From contig JAUNVD010000010.1 in the NCBI GenBank assembly GCA_030537855.1, positions 1,038 through 50,062 on the forward strand: a stretch of 49,025 nucleotides of DNA. Direction: 5' to 3'. Numbering within the stretch: the stretch's first letter is position 1; every line of letters starts with the position of its first letter. Shown here one piece after another: positions 36,351 to 43,938 of the stretch. The notes under the pieces are model-generated. The model saw nothing but the letters and a program-made list of their open reading frames with translations. It made no database searches and had not been told where the DNA came from. A program made the position numbers and the translations under genes. Origin of the DNA: Tissierellia bacterium (GTDB lineage Bacteria; Bacillota; Clostridia; Tissierellales; Peptoniphilaceae).

Positions 36351-37328
36351 ATGGATTCCATTGTTGAATATAAAGACTTACACACTTATTTTTATACAGA
36401 TCGTGGAATAGTAAAATCAGTAAATGGTATATCTTTTACTATTCCTAAGGGAAAGACAACTGCTGTTGTAGGAGAATCTGGTTGTGGTAAATCAGTAACA
36501 GCTCTTTCCTTAATGGGTTTAATTCAGAAACCTCAGGGAAAAGTAGTACAAGGGGAGATTATTTTTGATGGAAAAAATGTCTTAGAGCTATCTGATCATG
36601 AGCGAAGGGAATTAAGAGGTAGTGAAATGGCCATGATATTTCAAGAGCCTATGACCTCTTTAAATCCATCATTAAAAATTGGATACCAATTACGAGAAGT
36701 TTTAAAACTACATGGTGATTATTCCAAGGAAGAACAAAAGAAATTATCTTTGGAAATGTTGGAAAAAGTGGAACTTCCCAATCCAGAAAAATATTATAAT
36801 TCCTATCCCCATGAACTATCTGGAGGACAAAGACAAAGGATTATGATTGCTATGGCCTTAATGAATCGACCAAAATTATTAATTGCTGATGAGCCAACAA
36901 CTGCACTGGATGTTACGATTCAAGCACAGGTTTTAGAACTTATGAGTGATTTAAAAGATGATTTTCAAACTTCCATTATGCTTATCACCCATGACCTTGG
37001 AGTGGTTGCAGAAATGGCTGATGAAGTAGTGGTGATGTATGCTGGAAAGATTGTGGAAAGAGGAACGGTCTTTGATATTTTTGACCATCCTTCCCATCCA
37101 TATACCCAAGGTCTTTTAAAAGCAAAACCCTCACTAGACTCAGGAGCAGGACGACTTTATAATATTCCTGGTACTGTTCCGAATCCTATTGGACTAGGAG
37201 AAACTTGCTACTTTTATGATCGTTGTCCTCATGGAAGTGAAAAATGCTTAGAAGGATTCCCACCGGAAATTTCCTTAGAAGGGATTCATAAGGTCTCTTG
37301 TATCCTTTATGAAAAGGGGGTATCTTAA
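36351..37328 (+). CDS. Peptide ABC transporter ATP-binding protein DppD-like
   Basis: 325 residues. Walker A 'GESGCGKSV', signature 'LSGGQRQR', Walker B 'LLIADEPT' and switch histidine in 'ITHDLG'. The C-terminal extension with cysteines ('GETCYFYDRCP...CLEGFP') is the oligopeptide-transporter domain, where these cysteines bind an iron-sulphur cluster in some DppD proteins. AGGAGGTAG precedes the ATG. It overlaps the next gene by one base. Confidence 0.93.
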   Translation: MDSIVEYKDLHTYFYTDRGIVKSVNGISFTIPKGKTTAVVGESGCGKSVTALSLMGLIQKPQGKVVQGEIIFDGKNVLELSDHERRELRGSEMAMIFQEPMTSLNPSLKIGYQLREVLKLHGDYSKEEQKKLSLEMLEKVELPNPEKYYNSYPHELSGGQRQRIMIAMALMNRPKLLIADEPTTALDVTIQAQVLELMSDLKDDFQTSIMLITHDLGVVAEMADEVVVMYAGKIVERGTVFDIFDHPSHPYTQGLLKAKPSLDSGAGRLYNIPGTVPNPIGLGETCYFYDRCPHGSEKCLEGFPPEISLEGIHKVSCILYEKGVS

Positions 37329-38140
37329 TGGAAATTTTACGATGTGAACATGTTAAAAAATTTTTCCCTATGAAAGGATCGAAAAAATCAATTTTTGGGA
37401 AACCAGATATGGTTAAAGCTGTGAATGATGTAAGCTTTGTTTTAAAAGAAGGGGAAACTTTAGGAATTGTTGGAGAATCTGGGAGTGGAAAGTCCACCTT
37501 GGCAAGATGTATCATGCGTTTGTATGATAATGTGGAAGGTAAAATAGAACTTTTAGGTAAAGATATTACCCATTTGAGCCAAAAAGAATTACGACCTTAC
37601 CGAAAACATATGCAAATGATTTTTCAAGATCCCTATTCATCTTTAAATCCAAGGATGACAGCAGGAGAAATCATTGGAGAAAATTTAAAAAATCAAGGAA
37701 ACATTCATGGAGCTGAGTTAAGACAAAGAACATTGGAAACAATGGAACTTTGTGGACTTAGTAAGTATCATTACCCAAGATACCCTCATGAATTTTCTGG
37801 AGGGCAAAGGCAAAGAATATCTATAGCAAGGGCTTTAATAACGAATCCAAAATTAGTGATTGCAGATGAGCCTACTTCAGCCTTAGACGTTTCCATTCAA
37901 GCTCAAATTATCAATCTTTTAAAAGATCTTCAAGATGAATTATCTCTATCTTATATTTTTATTTCCCATGATTTAGCAGTGGTAGAACATATTTCTACAA
38001 AAGTTGCTGTTATGTACTTAGGAAAAATTGTTGAAGCTGGAGAGAAAGAAGAAATCTATCATCATCCAAAACATGAATATACGAAAACCTTATTATCTGC
38101 AATCCCCATATCTCATCCTGGAATGAGAAAAAACAAATAA
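37328..38140 (+). CDS. Peptide ABC transporter ATP-binding protein DppF-like
   Basis: 270 residues. Walker A 'GESGSGKST', 'MIFQDPYSSLNPRMTAGEII', signature 'FSGGQRQR' and Walker B 'LVIADEPT' are intact. It ends soon after 'YTKTLLSAIP', so the cysteine-bearing C-terminal extension common in DppF/OppF is short or missing. Last gene of the operon, followed by a terminator. Confidence 0.92.
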   Translation: MEILRCEHVKKFFPMKGSKKSIFGKPDMVKAVNDVSFVLKEGETLGIVGESGSGKSTLARCIMRLYDNVEGKIELLGKDITHLSQKELRPYRKHMQMIFQDPYSSLNPRMTAGEIIGENLKNQGNIHGAELRQRTLETMELCGLSKYHYPRYPHEFSGGQRQRISIARALITNPKLVIADEPTSALDVSIQAQIINLLKDLQDELSLSYIFISHDLAVVEHISTKVAVMYLGKIVEAGEKEEIYHHPKHEYTKTLLSAIPISHPGMRKNK

Positions 38141-38145
38141 TTTGG

Positions 38146-38174
38146 AAGTGACCTAGAAAAGGGTCACTTTTTTT
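38146..38174 (+). terminator. Rho-independent terminator of the peptide operon
   Basis: AAGTGACC (38146-38153) pairs with GGTCACTT (38162-38169) and is followed by T's to 38174. Confidence 0.92.
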
Positions 38175-38347
38175 ATATAAAATAGAAATTTTCTTAAATA
38201 ATTATGAAGTACTATGAAGAAAGTTATAGATCATTTCGATAATAAGACAGGAGAAATCAGGGTATTAAATATTTTTAAGATATTAAAACAATAATATGAC
38301 AAATTTACTTTTGTATATGAAAATCTAATAAAAAGTTTAAATACATC

Positions 38348-38376
38348 TTGTAAATAAAAGTTCTATTTGCTATAAT
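38348..38376 (+). promoter_or_regulatory. Promoter of the metal ABC operon
   Basis: TTGTAA (38348-38353), 17-base spacer, TATAAT (38371-38376), with an extended -10 TGC just before. Predicted start of transcription is about 38383, inside the operator-like palindrome. The 170 bases between the preceding terminator and this promoter show no gene. Confidence 0.86.
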
Positions 38377-38391
38377 TTAGGCACACCTAAA
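38376..38391 (+). promoter_or_regulatory. DtxR/MntR-type operator candidate
   Basis: TTTAGG-CACA-CCTAAA is a 6-bp perfect inverted repeat starting on the last base of the -10 box and covering +1. Its TTAGG/CCTAA half-sites resemble those of DtxR-family operators. With a DtxR/MntR-family gene at the end of the same operon, metal-dependent autorepression is likely. Confidence 0.72.
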
Positions 38392-38408
38392 AAAGAAAGG
38401 ATGACTTT

Positions 38409-39380
38409 ATGAATAAAAAGATATTATTGTTAGTACTATCTATAGTATTAGGGAGTTCACTGTTATTAACAGCTTGTGGAGGCAGTACACCTTCTGAGAA
38501 TAATGGAGGTAGTAATGACCAAGGAATCACAGAAAGTGGAGAGAAAAAGACAGTTACCGTAACTACAACTTTCTTACAAGATATGGTCCATGTATTGGCA
38601 CCGGATATGGTAAATGTTGAATTAATTATACCTGCAGGAGAAGATCCTCATTTATATTTAGCAAAACCTCAAGATTTAGATAAAATGAAAAAAGCAGACC
38701 TTTTACTTTATCATGGAATCCATTTTGAAGGAAAAATGGTCGATGCCCTGGAGGAAAAAGGTGTTGCAGTAGCAAAGAATTTTGATCATTCAAAGATAGG
38801 TGAAATGGATCAAGATGGAGAAATTATAGAGGATCCTCATTTCTGGTTTGATCTAGATCTTTATGCAGAAGCAACGAAAGTAGCTGCTGAAGAGTTGGAA
38901 AACTTACTTCCAGAACATAAAGATGAAATATCAGAAAATCTTAACAACTATTTAGAAGAGTTAAAAAAGCTTGATGAAGAAAACAAAGAAGCTTTATCAG
39001 CGATTCCTGAAGGTAGTCGTTATTTAATTACTCCTCATGATGCCTTTAATTATTTTTCAAGAAGGTATGATATAGGGGTTATGGCACCTCAAGGGGTAAG
39101 TACAGATTCTGAAGTTGCAAACAAAGATGTGGAAGATACTGTTAATTTTATTGTAGATCATCAGGTAAAAGCAATCTTTGCAGAAAGTACAACGGATCCA
39201 GCACGAATGGAAAAATTACAAGAAGCTTGTAAAAATAAAGGACATGAAGTAAAGGTCGTTGGCGAGGAAGAAGGAGAACAATTATTTTCAGACTCTTTGG
39301 CTCCAAAGGGTCAAGACGGTGATAATTTCTTAGATATGTATCGTCACAATGTAAGACTTATTTCTGAAAATTTAAAATGA
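38409..39380 (+). CDS. Mn/Zn-type metal-binding lipoprotein (TroA/MntA cluster A-I family)
   Basis: 323 residues. Lipobox LLTA-C with C23, a polar linker, then the metal receptor fold. Ligand residues are H81 ('GEDPHLY'), H144 ('EDPHFW'), H210 ('TPHDAFNYF') and D295 ('LFSDSL'), the His-His-His-Asp set of TroA rather than the His-His-Glu-Asp set of PsaA. There is no His-rich loop as in ZnuA. Manganese, zinc or iron remain possible; the regulator downstream favours manganese. AAAGGATG precedes the ATG; an earlier ATG at 38401 runs into a stop after two codons. Confidence 0.9.
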   Translation: MNKKILLLVLSIVLGSSLLLTACGGSTPSENNGGSNDQGITESGEKKTVTVTTTFLQDMVHVLAPDMVNVELIIPAGEDPHLYLAKPQDLDKMKKADLLLYHGIHFEGKMVDALEEKGVAVAKNFDHSKIGEMDQDGEIIEDPHFWFDLDLYAEATKVAAEELENLLPEHKDEISENLNNYLEELKKLDEENKEALSAIPEGSRYLITPHDAFNYFSRRYDIGVMAPQGVSTDSEVANKDVEDTVNFIVDHQVKAIFAESTTDPARMEKLQEACKNKGHEVKVVGEEEGEQLFSDSLAPKGQDGDNFLDMYRHNVRLISENLK

Positions 39381-39446
39381 TTGTTATCGGAGCAGAGATG
39401 AATGATCCCTGCTCCTAAATTTTAGACGTTGTTAAAGGAGAGTATT

Positions 39447-40157
39447 ATGAAACCAATTATTGAAGTAGAAGATCTAACAATGGCCTATGGAGATAAGGCT
39501 GTATTGTTAGATGTTGACGTTAATTTATATGAAGGCACAAGAACCGCCATTGTAGGACCAAATGGAGCTGGGAAATCTACTTTATTAAAAGGAATTCTTG
39601 GACTTATAAAACCTTTATCTGGGGATGTTCGAATAATGGGAAAAGAATATAAAGAAATACAAAAAGAAGTTGCTTATATTCCACAATCAGGTTCTGTTAA
39701 CTGGAATTTTCCTACCACTGTTTTTGATGTTGTTTTAATGGGCAGATATGTTCATTTAGGTCTTTTTAAACGTCCAGGGGACGAAGATAAGAAAAAGGCT
39801 TATGAAGCGATTCAAGAAATGGGACTAACAGAAGTTCAAGACCATCAAATTTCACAATTATCAGGAGGACAAAAACAAAGAGTGTTCTTTGCTAGGGCAA
39901 TTTGTCAAGATGCTAGTCTTTATTTAATGGACGAGCCTTTAGCAGGAGTTGATATTAAAACAGAGAAAGTCATTATAAAGAAATTAATGGAGTTTCAAAA
40001 TCAAGGAAGAACTTCGATTGTTGTTCATCACGATTTACACACAGTAGAAGAATATTTTGATCATGCTCTATTACTCAATAGACGAGTTATCTCCCAAGGA
40101 CCGGTAAAGGAAGCTTTATCGGATAAATATTTAGAAATAGCATATCGGGAGGTGTAG
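39447..40157 (+). CDS. Metal ABC transporter ATP-binding protein (TroB/MntB-like)
   Basis: 236 residues. Walker A 'GPNGAGKST', 'VAYIPQSGSVNWNFPTTVFD' with the metal-importer 'WNFP' motif, signature 'LSGGQKQR', Walker B 'LYLMDEP' and switch histidine in 'VVHHDL'. The frame is open to 39429, but the ATG at 39447 follows AAAGGAGAG and matches the family start. The next permease gene begins one base after the stop. Confidence 0.93.
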   Translation: MKPIIEVEDLTMAYGDKAVLLDVDVNLYEGTRTAIVGPNGAGKSTLLKGILGLIKPLSGDVRIMGKEYKEIQKEVAYIPQSGSVNWNFPTTVFDVVLMGRYVHLGLFKRPGDEDKKKAYEAIQEMGLTEVQDHQISQLSGGQKQRVFFARAICQDASLYLMDEPLAGVDIKTEKVIIKKLMEFQNQGRTSIVVHHDLHTVEEYFDHALLLNRRVISQGPVKEALSDKYLEIAYREV

Positions 40158-40158
40158 T

Positions 40159-41031
40159 ATGAAAATATTATTTGGCTATTCCTTTCTAATTGTTGCTATT
40201 GGTACAGGAATCCTTGCTATTGCATCAGCGATGGCTGGTTGTATTACTGTACAAAAAGGACGAGGTCTTATTGGAGATGCGATTGGCCATTCTTCTTTCC
40301 CAGGAATTGTATTAGCATTTATGCTTTTTCAAACACGGGAACCGGGAATACTATTATTAGGTTCAGCCTTTAGTGGAGCATTGGCCTATTGGACCATCCA
40401 TGTATTGACAAAATATTCCCCAATGGAAGAAGATGCTTCCCTTGCTATTTCCCTTTCCGGTTTTTTTGGTTTAGGTATGGTACTAAAATCTTATGTTACT
40501 GGAAATCCTAAATTTACTGGAGCATCTCAATCAGGGTTACAAAATTATATTTTTGGTCAAGCAGCATTTATGTTAGAAAAAGATATCTTATATATTTTCA
40601 TTGTTTCTGTAATTGTATTAATGTTTGTGATACTCTTTTATAAAGAAATATGTATTTATCTTTTTGATGAAACCTATGGACAAACTGTAGGAATAAATGA
40701 AAATATTATGGATATTCTTTTACTTGTAATGATGATATCCTTAATTTCGGTGGGTTTAAAAGTGGTAGGAGCAATCTTAATTTCTAGTTTCTTAATTATT
40801 CCTGCTGTAACTGCAACCCTTTGGACAAAACAATTTTATAAGACTTTAATTTTTTCTTCTGTTATGGGATCGATATGTGCAGTGATAGGAACTTATATTT
40901 CTACAAAATATAATGGTCTATCTACAGGACCTACTATTGTTTTATGTATGGGATTTATAGCTCTGTTAAGCTTATTCTTTTCTCCCAATGGAATTTTCGC
41001 TGTAAAACGTAGAAGGGAGGCTTTAAAATGA
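40159..41031 (+). CDS. Metal ABC transporter permease (TroC/MntC-like, ABC-3 family)
   Basis: 290 residues, about eight membrane helices. 'AGCITVQKGRGLIGDAIGHS' and 'SFPGIVLAFML' near the N-terminus and 'VVGAILISSFLIIPAVTA' late in the protein are the ABC-3 signatures. GGGAGGTG precedes the ATG. The stop overlaps the next permease start (ATGA). Confidence 0.92.
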   Translation: MKILFGYSFLIVAIGTGILAIASAMAGCITVQKGRGLIGDAIGHSSFPGIVLAFMLFQTREPGILLLGSAFSGALAYWTIHVLTKYSPMEEDASLAISLSGFFGLGMVLKSYVTGNPKFTGASQSGLQNYIFGQAAFMLEKDILYIFIVSVIVLMFVILFYKEICIYLFDETYGQTVGINENIMDILLLVMMISLISVGLKVVGAILISSFLIIPAVTATLWTKQFYKTLIFSSVMGSICAVIGTYISTKYNGLSTGPTIVLCMGFIALLSLFFSPNGIFAVKRRREALK

Positions 41032-42128
41032 TACAGGTACTATATGTTTTAATAACAGTCTCAATGGTATGTGGGTTACCAGGTGTATTTTTATATTATC
41101 GTAGACAGTCTATGGTCACGGATGCAATCAGTCACTCTGTATTACTTGGAATTGTTTTGGCCTTTTTTATCACAAAAGACATTGATTCACCTCTTTTGTA
41201 TTTTGGAGCTGCAATCTTTGGGGTTTTAACAGTTTTTTGTATTGAAATGCTTACTTCCAGTGGTCTTGTAAAAAGTGAAGATGCCACAGGAATTGTTTTT
41301 CCTTTGTTTTTTGCATTAGCAGTAATCTTAATTACAAAATTTGCAGGGAATGTTCATTTAGACACAGATATTGTTTTAATGGGAGAAGTGATTATGACCC
41401 CGATGAACACAGTTCATCACTTTGGACTGGAAATGCCAAGAAAGCTTGTAGAGTTAATGATTATGTTTTTAGCAAATCTTTTATTTATTCTTCTATTTTA
41501 TAAAGAGTTAAAACTTATGACTTTTAATGAAGAATACGCTAGATTACAAGGCTTACAAGTAACAGCTTTATCATATGTTCTTATGACTTTAACAAGTTGT
41601 AGTGCAGTAGTTGCATTTGATGCTGTAGGTGCTATTCTTGTTATTTCCTTTATGATAACTCCAGCAGCTGCTGCTTCATTAATAACAAAGGATTTAAAAA
41701 ACACTCTTGTGGTTACTATGATTTATGGAATCATTAATTCTATAATAGGGTACTATTTAGGAGTATATTTAAATATTAATATTTCAGGAATGTGTGCTGT
41801 TGCAGGTTTAGCTACATTGTTTTTAACATTCCTCCTTTATCCAGAAGGACCTTTAATGTCTATCTTCTTACGAAAGAAGAGGAAACAAAATTTTTTAGAA
41901 GATTTATTATTACTCCATATAGGTAGACATACTGGTGAAGAAAATGAAGAAAGAGAACTAGGAGTAAACAATTTAGCAACTCACCTAAAATGTACGGAGA
42001 AGAATTTTACAAAAACAATAAATCTTTTAAAGAAAAAAGATGAGATCCAAGTAAATGAAAAAAATCTATATACCTTAACAGAAAAGGGAGTCCATCGCTA
42101 CAAAGAACTTGCTAAAAGATTTGGTTAA
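41028..42128 (+). CDS. Metal ABC transporter permease with C-terminal winged-helix-like domain (TroD-like)
   Basis: 366 residues. The first 280 are an ABC-3 permease ('VTDAISHSVLLGIVLAFF', 'AFDAVGAILVISFMITPAAA'). The last 80 or so (about 285-366) form a cytoplasmic extension with 'VNNLATHLKCTEKNFTKTINLLKKK' as a helix-turn-helix and 'LYTLTEKGVHRYKEL' as the wing, resembling the N-terminal domain of the DtxR-family regulator encoded next. Comparable tails occur in some Bacillus and Treponema homologues, as I recall. Whether it binds DNA, or senses metal or the ATPase, is unknown. It overlaps the upstream permease by four bases. Confidence 0.9.
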   Translation: MIQVLYVLITVSMVCGLPGVFLYYRRQSMVTDAISHSVLLGIVLAFFITKDIDSPLLYFGAAIFGVLTVFCIEMLTSSGLVKSEDATGIVFPLFFALAVILITKFAGNVHLDTDIVLMGEVIMTPMNTVHHFGLEMPRKLVELMIMFLANLLFILLFYKELKLMTFNEEYARLQGLQVTALSYVLMTLTSCSAVVAFDAVGAILVISFMITPAAAASLITKDLKNTLVVTMIYGIINSIIGYYLGVYLNINISGMCAVAGLATLFLTFLLYPEGPLMSIFLRKKRKQNFLEDLLLLHIGRHTGEENEERELGVNNLATHLKCTEKNFTKTINLLKKKDEIQVNEKNLYTLTEKGVHRYKELAKRFG

Positions 42129-42138
42129 GGAGGAAAAG

Positions 42139-42774
42139 ATGAGTCCCCATCGTGAAGATTATCTTAAAATGATTTTTGAATTAGAAAAACATTGTGGATA
42201 CAGTTCTAATAAAAGTATTAGTCAAGGATTAGGTATTGCACCAGCATCTGTAACAGAAATGATTAGGAAACTAAAAGACAAAGATTTGGTTTATTCAAAA
42301 GGACAAAAAATATATCTTACTGAAGAAGGTAATATATTAGCAAAACAATTACTCTCAAGACATCGCCTTTGGGAAACATTCCTAATGGAAAAACTAGGAT
42401 ATTTACCTTCAGAAGTTCATCATGTAGCAGAAATATTAGAACATGTTACAGATGAAACACTTATTAACCGTTTAAATGATTTTCTTGGAAAGCCAAAGTA
42501 CTGTCCCCATGGGGGAGTTATTTATAAAAATGGTGGTGAATTACCATCAAAAACTAAATTTTTGTTTGAAGGGGAACATGGAGAAAAAGGTAGGATTGTA
42601 AGAATCTATGACCGTGGAAATGTATCGAAGCTTGCTGAATTTTATGTATTAGAACTATATGATCCTATTGAAATCATTGAGAAGACTGAAGATAGAATGA
42701 TCCTTCAAGTAAAAGAAGAGGAAAAAAGTATACCAAAAGAATTAGCAAATCATATTCTGATACAAATATTATAA
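42139..42774 (+). CDS. DtxR/MntR-family metal-dependent repressor with SH3-like (FeoA) domain
   Basis: 211 residues. Winged-helix domain 1-72 ('ISQGLGIAPASVTEMIRKL'), dimerisation and metal domain 73-125, SH3-like domain about 145-205. Aligned by eye with Bacillus MntR, metal ligands are D7 (MntR D8), H75 (H77), E98 (E99), E101 (E102) and H102 (H103), but MntR E11 corresponds to K10. The SH3-like domain is absent from Bacillus MntR but present in DtxR, IdeR and ScaR. The ATG at 42139 follows AAGGAGGAAAAG; the frame is open to 42109 inside the permease. It probably represses its own operon at the 38376 palindrome. Confidence 0.88.
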   Translation: MSPHREDYLKMIFELEKHCGYSSNKSISQGLGIAPASVTEMIRKLKDKDLVYSKGQKIYLTEEGNILAKQLLSRHRLWETFLMEKLGYLPSEVHHVAEILEHVTDETLINRLNDFLGKPKYCPHGGVIYKNGGELPSKTKFLFEGEHGEKGRIVRIYDRGNVSKLAEFYVLELYDPIEIIEKTEDRMILQVKEEEKSIPKELANHILIQIL

Positions 42775-42775
42775 G

Positions 42776-42797
42776 AAGGTCCGTAAGGACCTTTTTT
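42776..42797 (+). terminator. Rho-independent terminator of the metal operon
   Basis: AAGGTCC (42776-42782), loop GTAA, GGACCTT (42787-42793) and a T-run to 42797. Confidence 0.92.
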
Positions 42798-42840
42798 CAT
42801 TGAAAAAACCACCTTTTATTGGTGGCGTGGTTACAATATA

Positions 42841-42915
42841 GATATGGATTTCTTATCAAAAGTTAAAGAAGTGAGAAGACCTGTAACAGGAACTTCGAAA
42901 TAAGAAATCCATATC
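42841..42915. other. Long imperfect-loop hairpin: 16-bp perfect inverted repeat
   Basis: GATATGGATTTCTTAT (42841-42856) and its exact reverse complement (42900-42915) enclose 43 bases, which contain further nested pairs: GAAGT/ACTTC (42868-42872, 42892-42896) and CCTG-TAA-CAGG (42880-42890). No T-run follows, so it is not a simple terminator. It may be part of a structured RNA, a regulatory hairpin or the trace of a miniature element. Confidence 0.7.
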
Positions 42916-42951
42916 CTTTTAGGATTATCTCGTAAAAATTTAGCCAACTAC

Positions 42952-43061
42952 CGGTGATAAATATAAGAATTAATCCATAGACATCTACATGATTATCAGA
43001 AGAAAACAATTACAAATCATATGTTACTTTACATAAATTAAAAAGTAGATATTTATCACCG
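42952..43061. other. Second long inverted repeat (13 bp perfect, 84-base loop)
   Basis: CGGTGATAAATAT (42952-42964) pairs perfectly with ATATTTATCACCG (43049-43061). A smaller ATGATT/AATCAT pair lies inside (42989-42994, 43015-43020). With the 42841-42915 element it fills most of the roughly 470-base gap between the metal operon and the response regulator gene. No open frame with a ribosome site was found in the gap. Confidence 0.6.
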
Positions 43062-43181
43062 TTTGTAATAGGCTGGGAAGAAAATATTCATATTTTAATA
43101 TGAGGACAGATACTTTTTAATTTGAATTTTCATATGAAATATTGTTCTGGTAATAGAATATCAAAGGATCTATGATTTGTC

Positions 43182-43200
43182 TGTCCCCCTAAGGGGGACA
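43182..43200 (+). promoter_or_regulatory. GC-rich palindrome upstream of the response regulator promoter
   Basis: TGTCCCCC-TAA-GGGGGACA, an 8-bp perfect inverted repeat in an otherwise A+T-rich region. Its centre lies about 55 bases before the predicted transcription start, an activator position. A site for the LuxR-type regulator encoded downstream is a natural guess. Confidence 0.55.
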
Positions 43201-43210
43201 AATGATAAAA

Positions 43211-43239
43211 TTGTAGAAAAAAAGAAGAAGTGATATACT
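43211..43239 (+). promoter_or_regulatory. Promoter of the response regulator gene
   Basis: TTGTAG (43211-43216), 17-base spacer, TATACT (43234-43239) with extended -10 TGA. Predicted start about 43246. Confidence 0.7.
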
Positions 43240-43266
43240 AATATCAAAACAAGAGAAAAGAATGGA

Positions 43267-43917
43267 ATGATAAATATGAAGGGGATATTATTAATAGAAA
43301 ATGATGGGTTTCTACGAGAGCTCCTTGTAAAATATTTTGAAGAAACTAAGAGATATGAAGTTATTGGTGCAATGGCAGAAGGTTCTAATGTATTAGAATT
43401 ATGTGAACAGGGAAATATCCACTTAGCCTTAATGGATATTTGTACTGATGACGATAATCGAGGTGGCATCAAGGCGGCAAAGATGATAAAAACAAAGTAT
43501 CCTGATATAAAAGTTGTATTGATGACTGGAGTTCCTGAAACGGATTACATGAAAGAAGCAAAAGAAGCAGGCGTTGATAGCTTTTTATACAAAACAGATT
43601 CTCTAGACAAATTATTAGAAGTAGTAGATAAAACAATGGAGGACTATTCTATTTGGCCTGAATTATCAGAAACCCCATTAAAGGATATTACCTTTACCTT
43701 GTCAAAAAGGGAAAATGAAGTAGCAAGACTAATATGTTGTGAATGTATGACAAGACAAGAAATTGCGAAAAAATTATTTATTAGTCCAGATACAGTTAAG
43801 ACGATTACTTCTAGAGTTTTAGTAAAAGTAGGAGTAGATAATATACGTCAACTTATGAGCTTTATGCTTTCCAATGATTATTTTAAACCTGAAGAGAAAA
43901 AGGATGAAATCCCTTAA
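43267..43917 (+). CDS. NarL/LuxR-family response regulator
   Basis: 216 residues. Receiver domain 1-122: acidic E11/D13, phospho-acceptor D57 in 'LALMDICTDD', T87 in 'VLMTGV' and K109 in 'FLYKTDS'. DNA-binding domain 142-205 with the LuxR helix-turn-helix 'LSKRENEVARLICCECMTRQ', 'EIAKKLFISPDTVKTITSRV'. The start could also be the ATG three codons later (43276), which gives the more usual N-terminus; neither has a strong ribosome site. It converges with the histidine kinase gene, whose stop is 12 bases away, so the kinase is its likely partner. Confidence 0.88.
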   Translation: MINMKGILLIENDGFLRELLVKYFEETKRYEVIGAMAEGSNVLELCEQGNIHLALMDICTDDDNRGGIKAAKMIKTKYPDIKVVLMTGVPETDYMKEAKEAGVDSFLYKTDSLDKLLEVVDKTMEDYSIWPELSETPLKDITFTLSKRENEVARLICCECMTRQEIAKKLFISPDTVKTITSRVLVKVGVDNIRQLMSFMLSNDYFKPEEKKDEIP

Positions 43918-43938
43918 TGGGCTTCATCCTATTTTTTT
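43901..43938. terminator. Bidirectional terminator between response regulator and kinase genes
   Basis: AGGATGAA (43901-43908) pairs with TTCATCCT (43923-43930), with an inner CCC/GGG pair and T's at 43932-43938. An A-run at 43897-43900 serves the other strand. It overlaps the coding 3' ends of both convergent genes. Confidence 0.85.

Noticed and set aside
38214-38294. 26-codon open frame in the gap before the metal operon
   Set aside because: No ribosome site, no recognisable composition, and it lies in a random-looking A+T-rich gap.
42841-42915. Reading the 16-bp inverted repeat as an insertion sequence or MITE
   Set aside because: No target-site duplication flanks it, no transposase is present, and only one copy occurs in the window.
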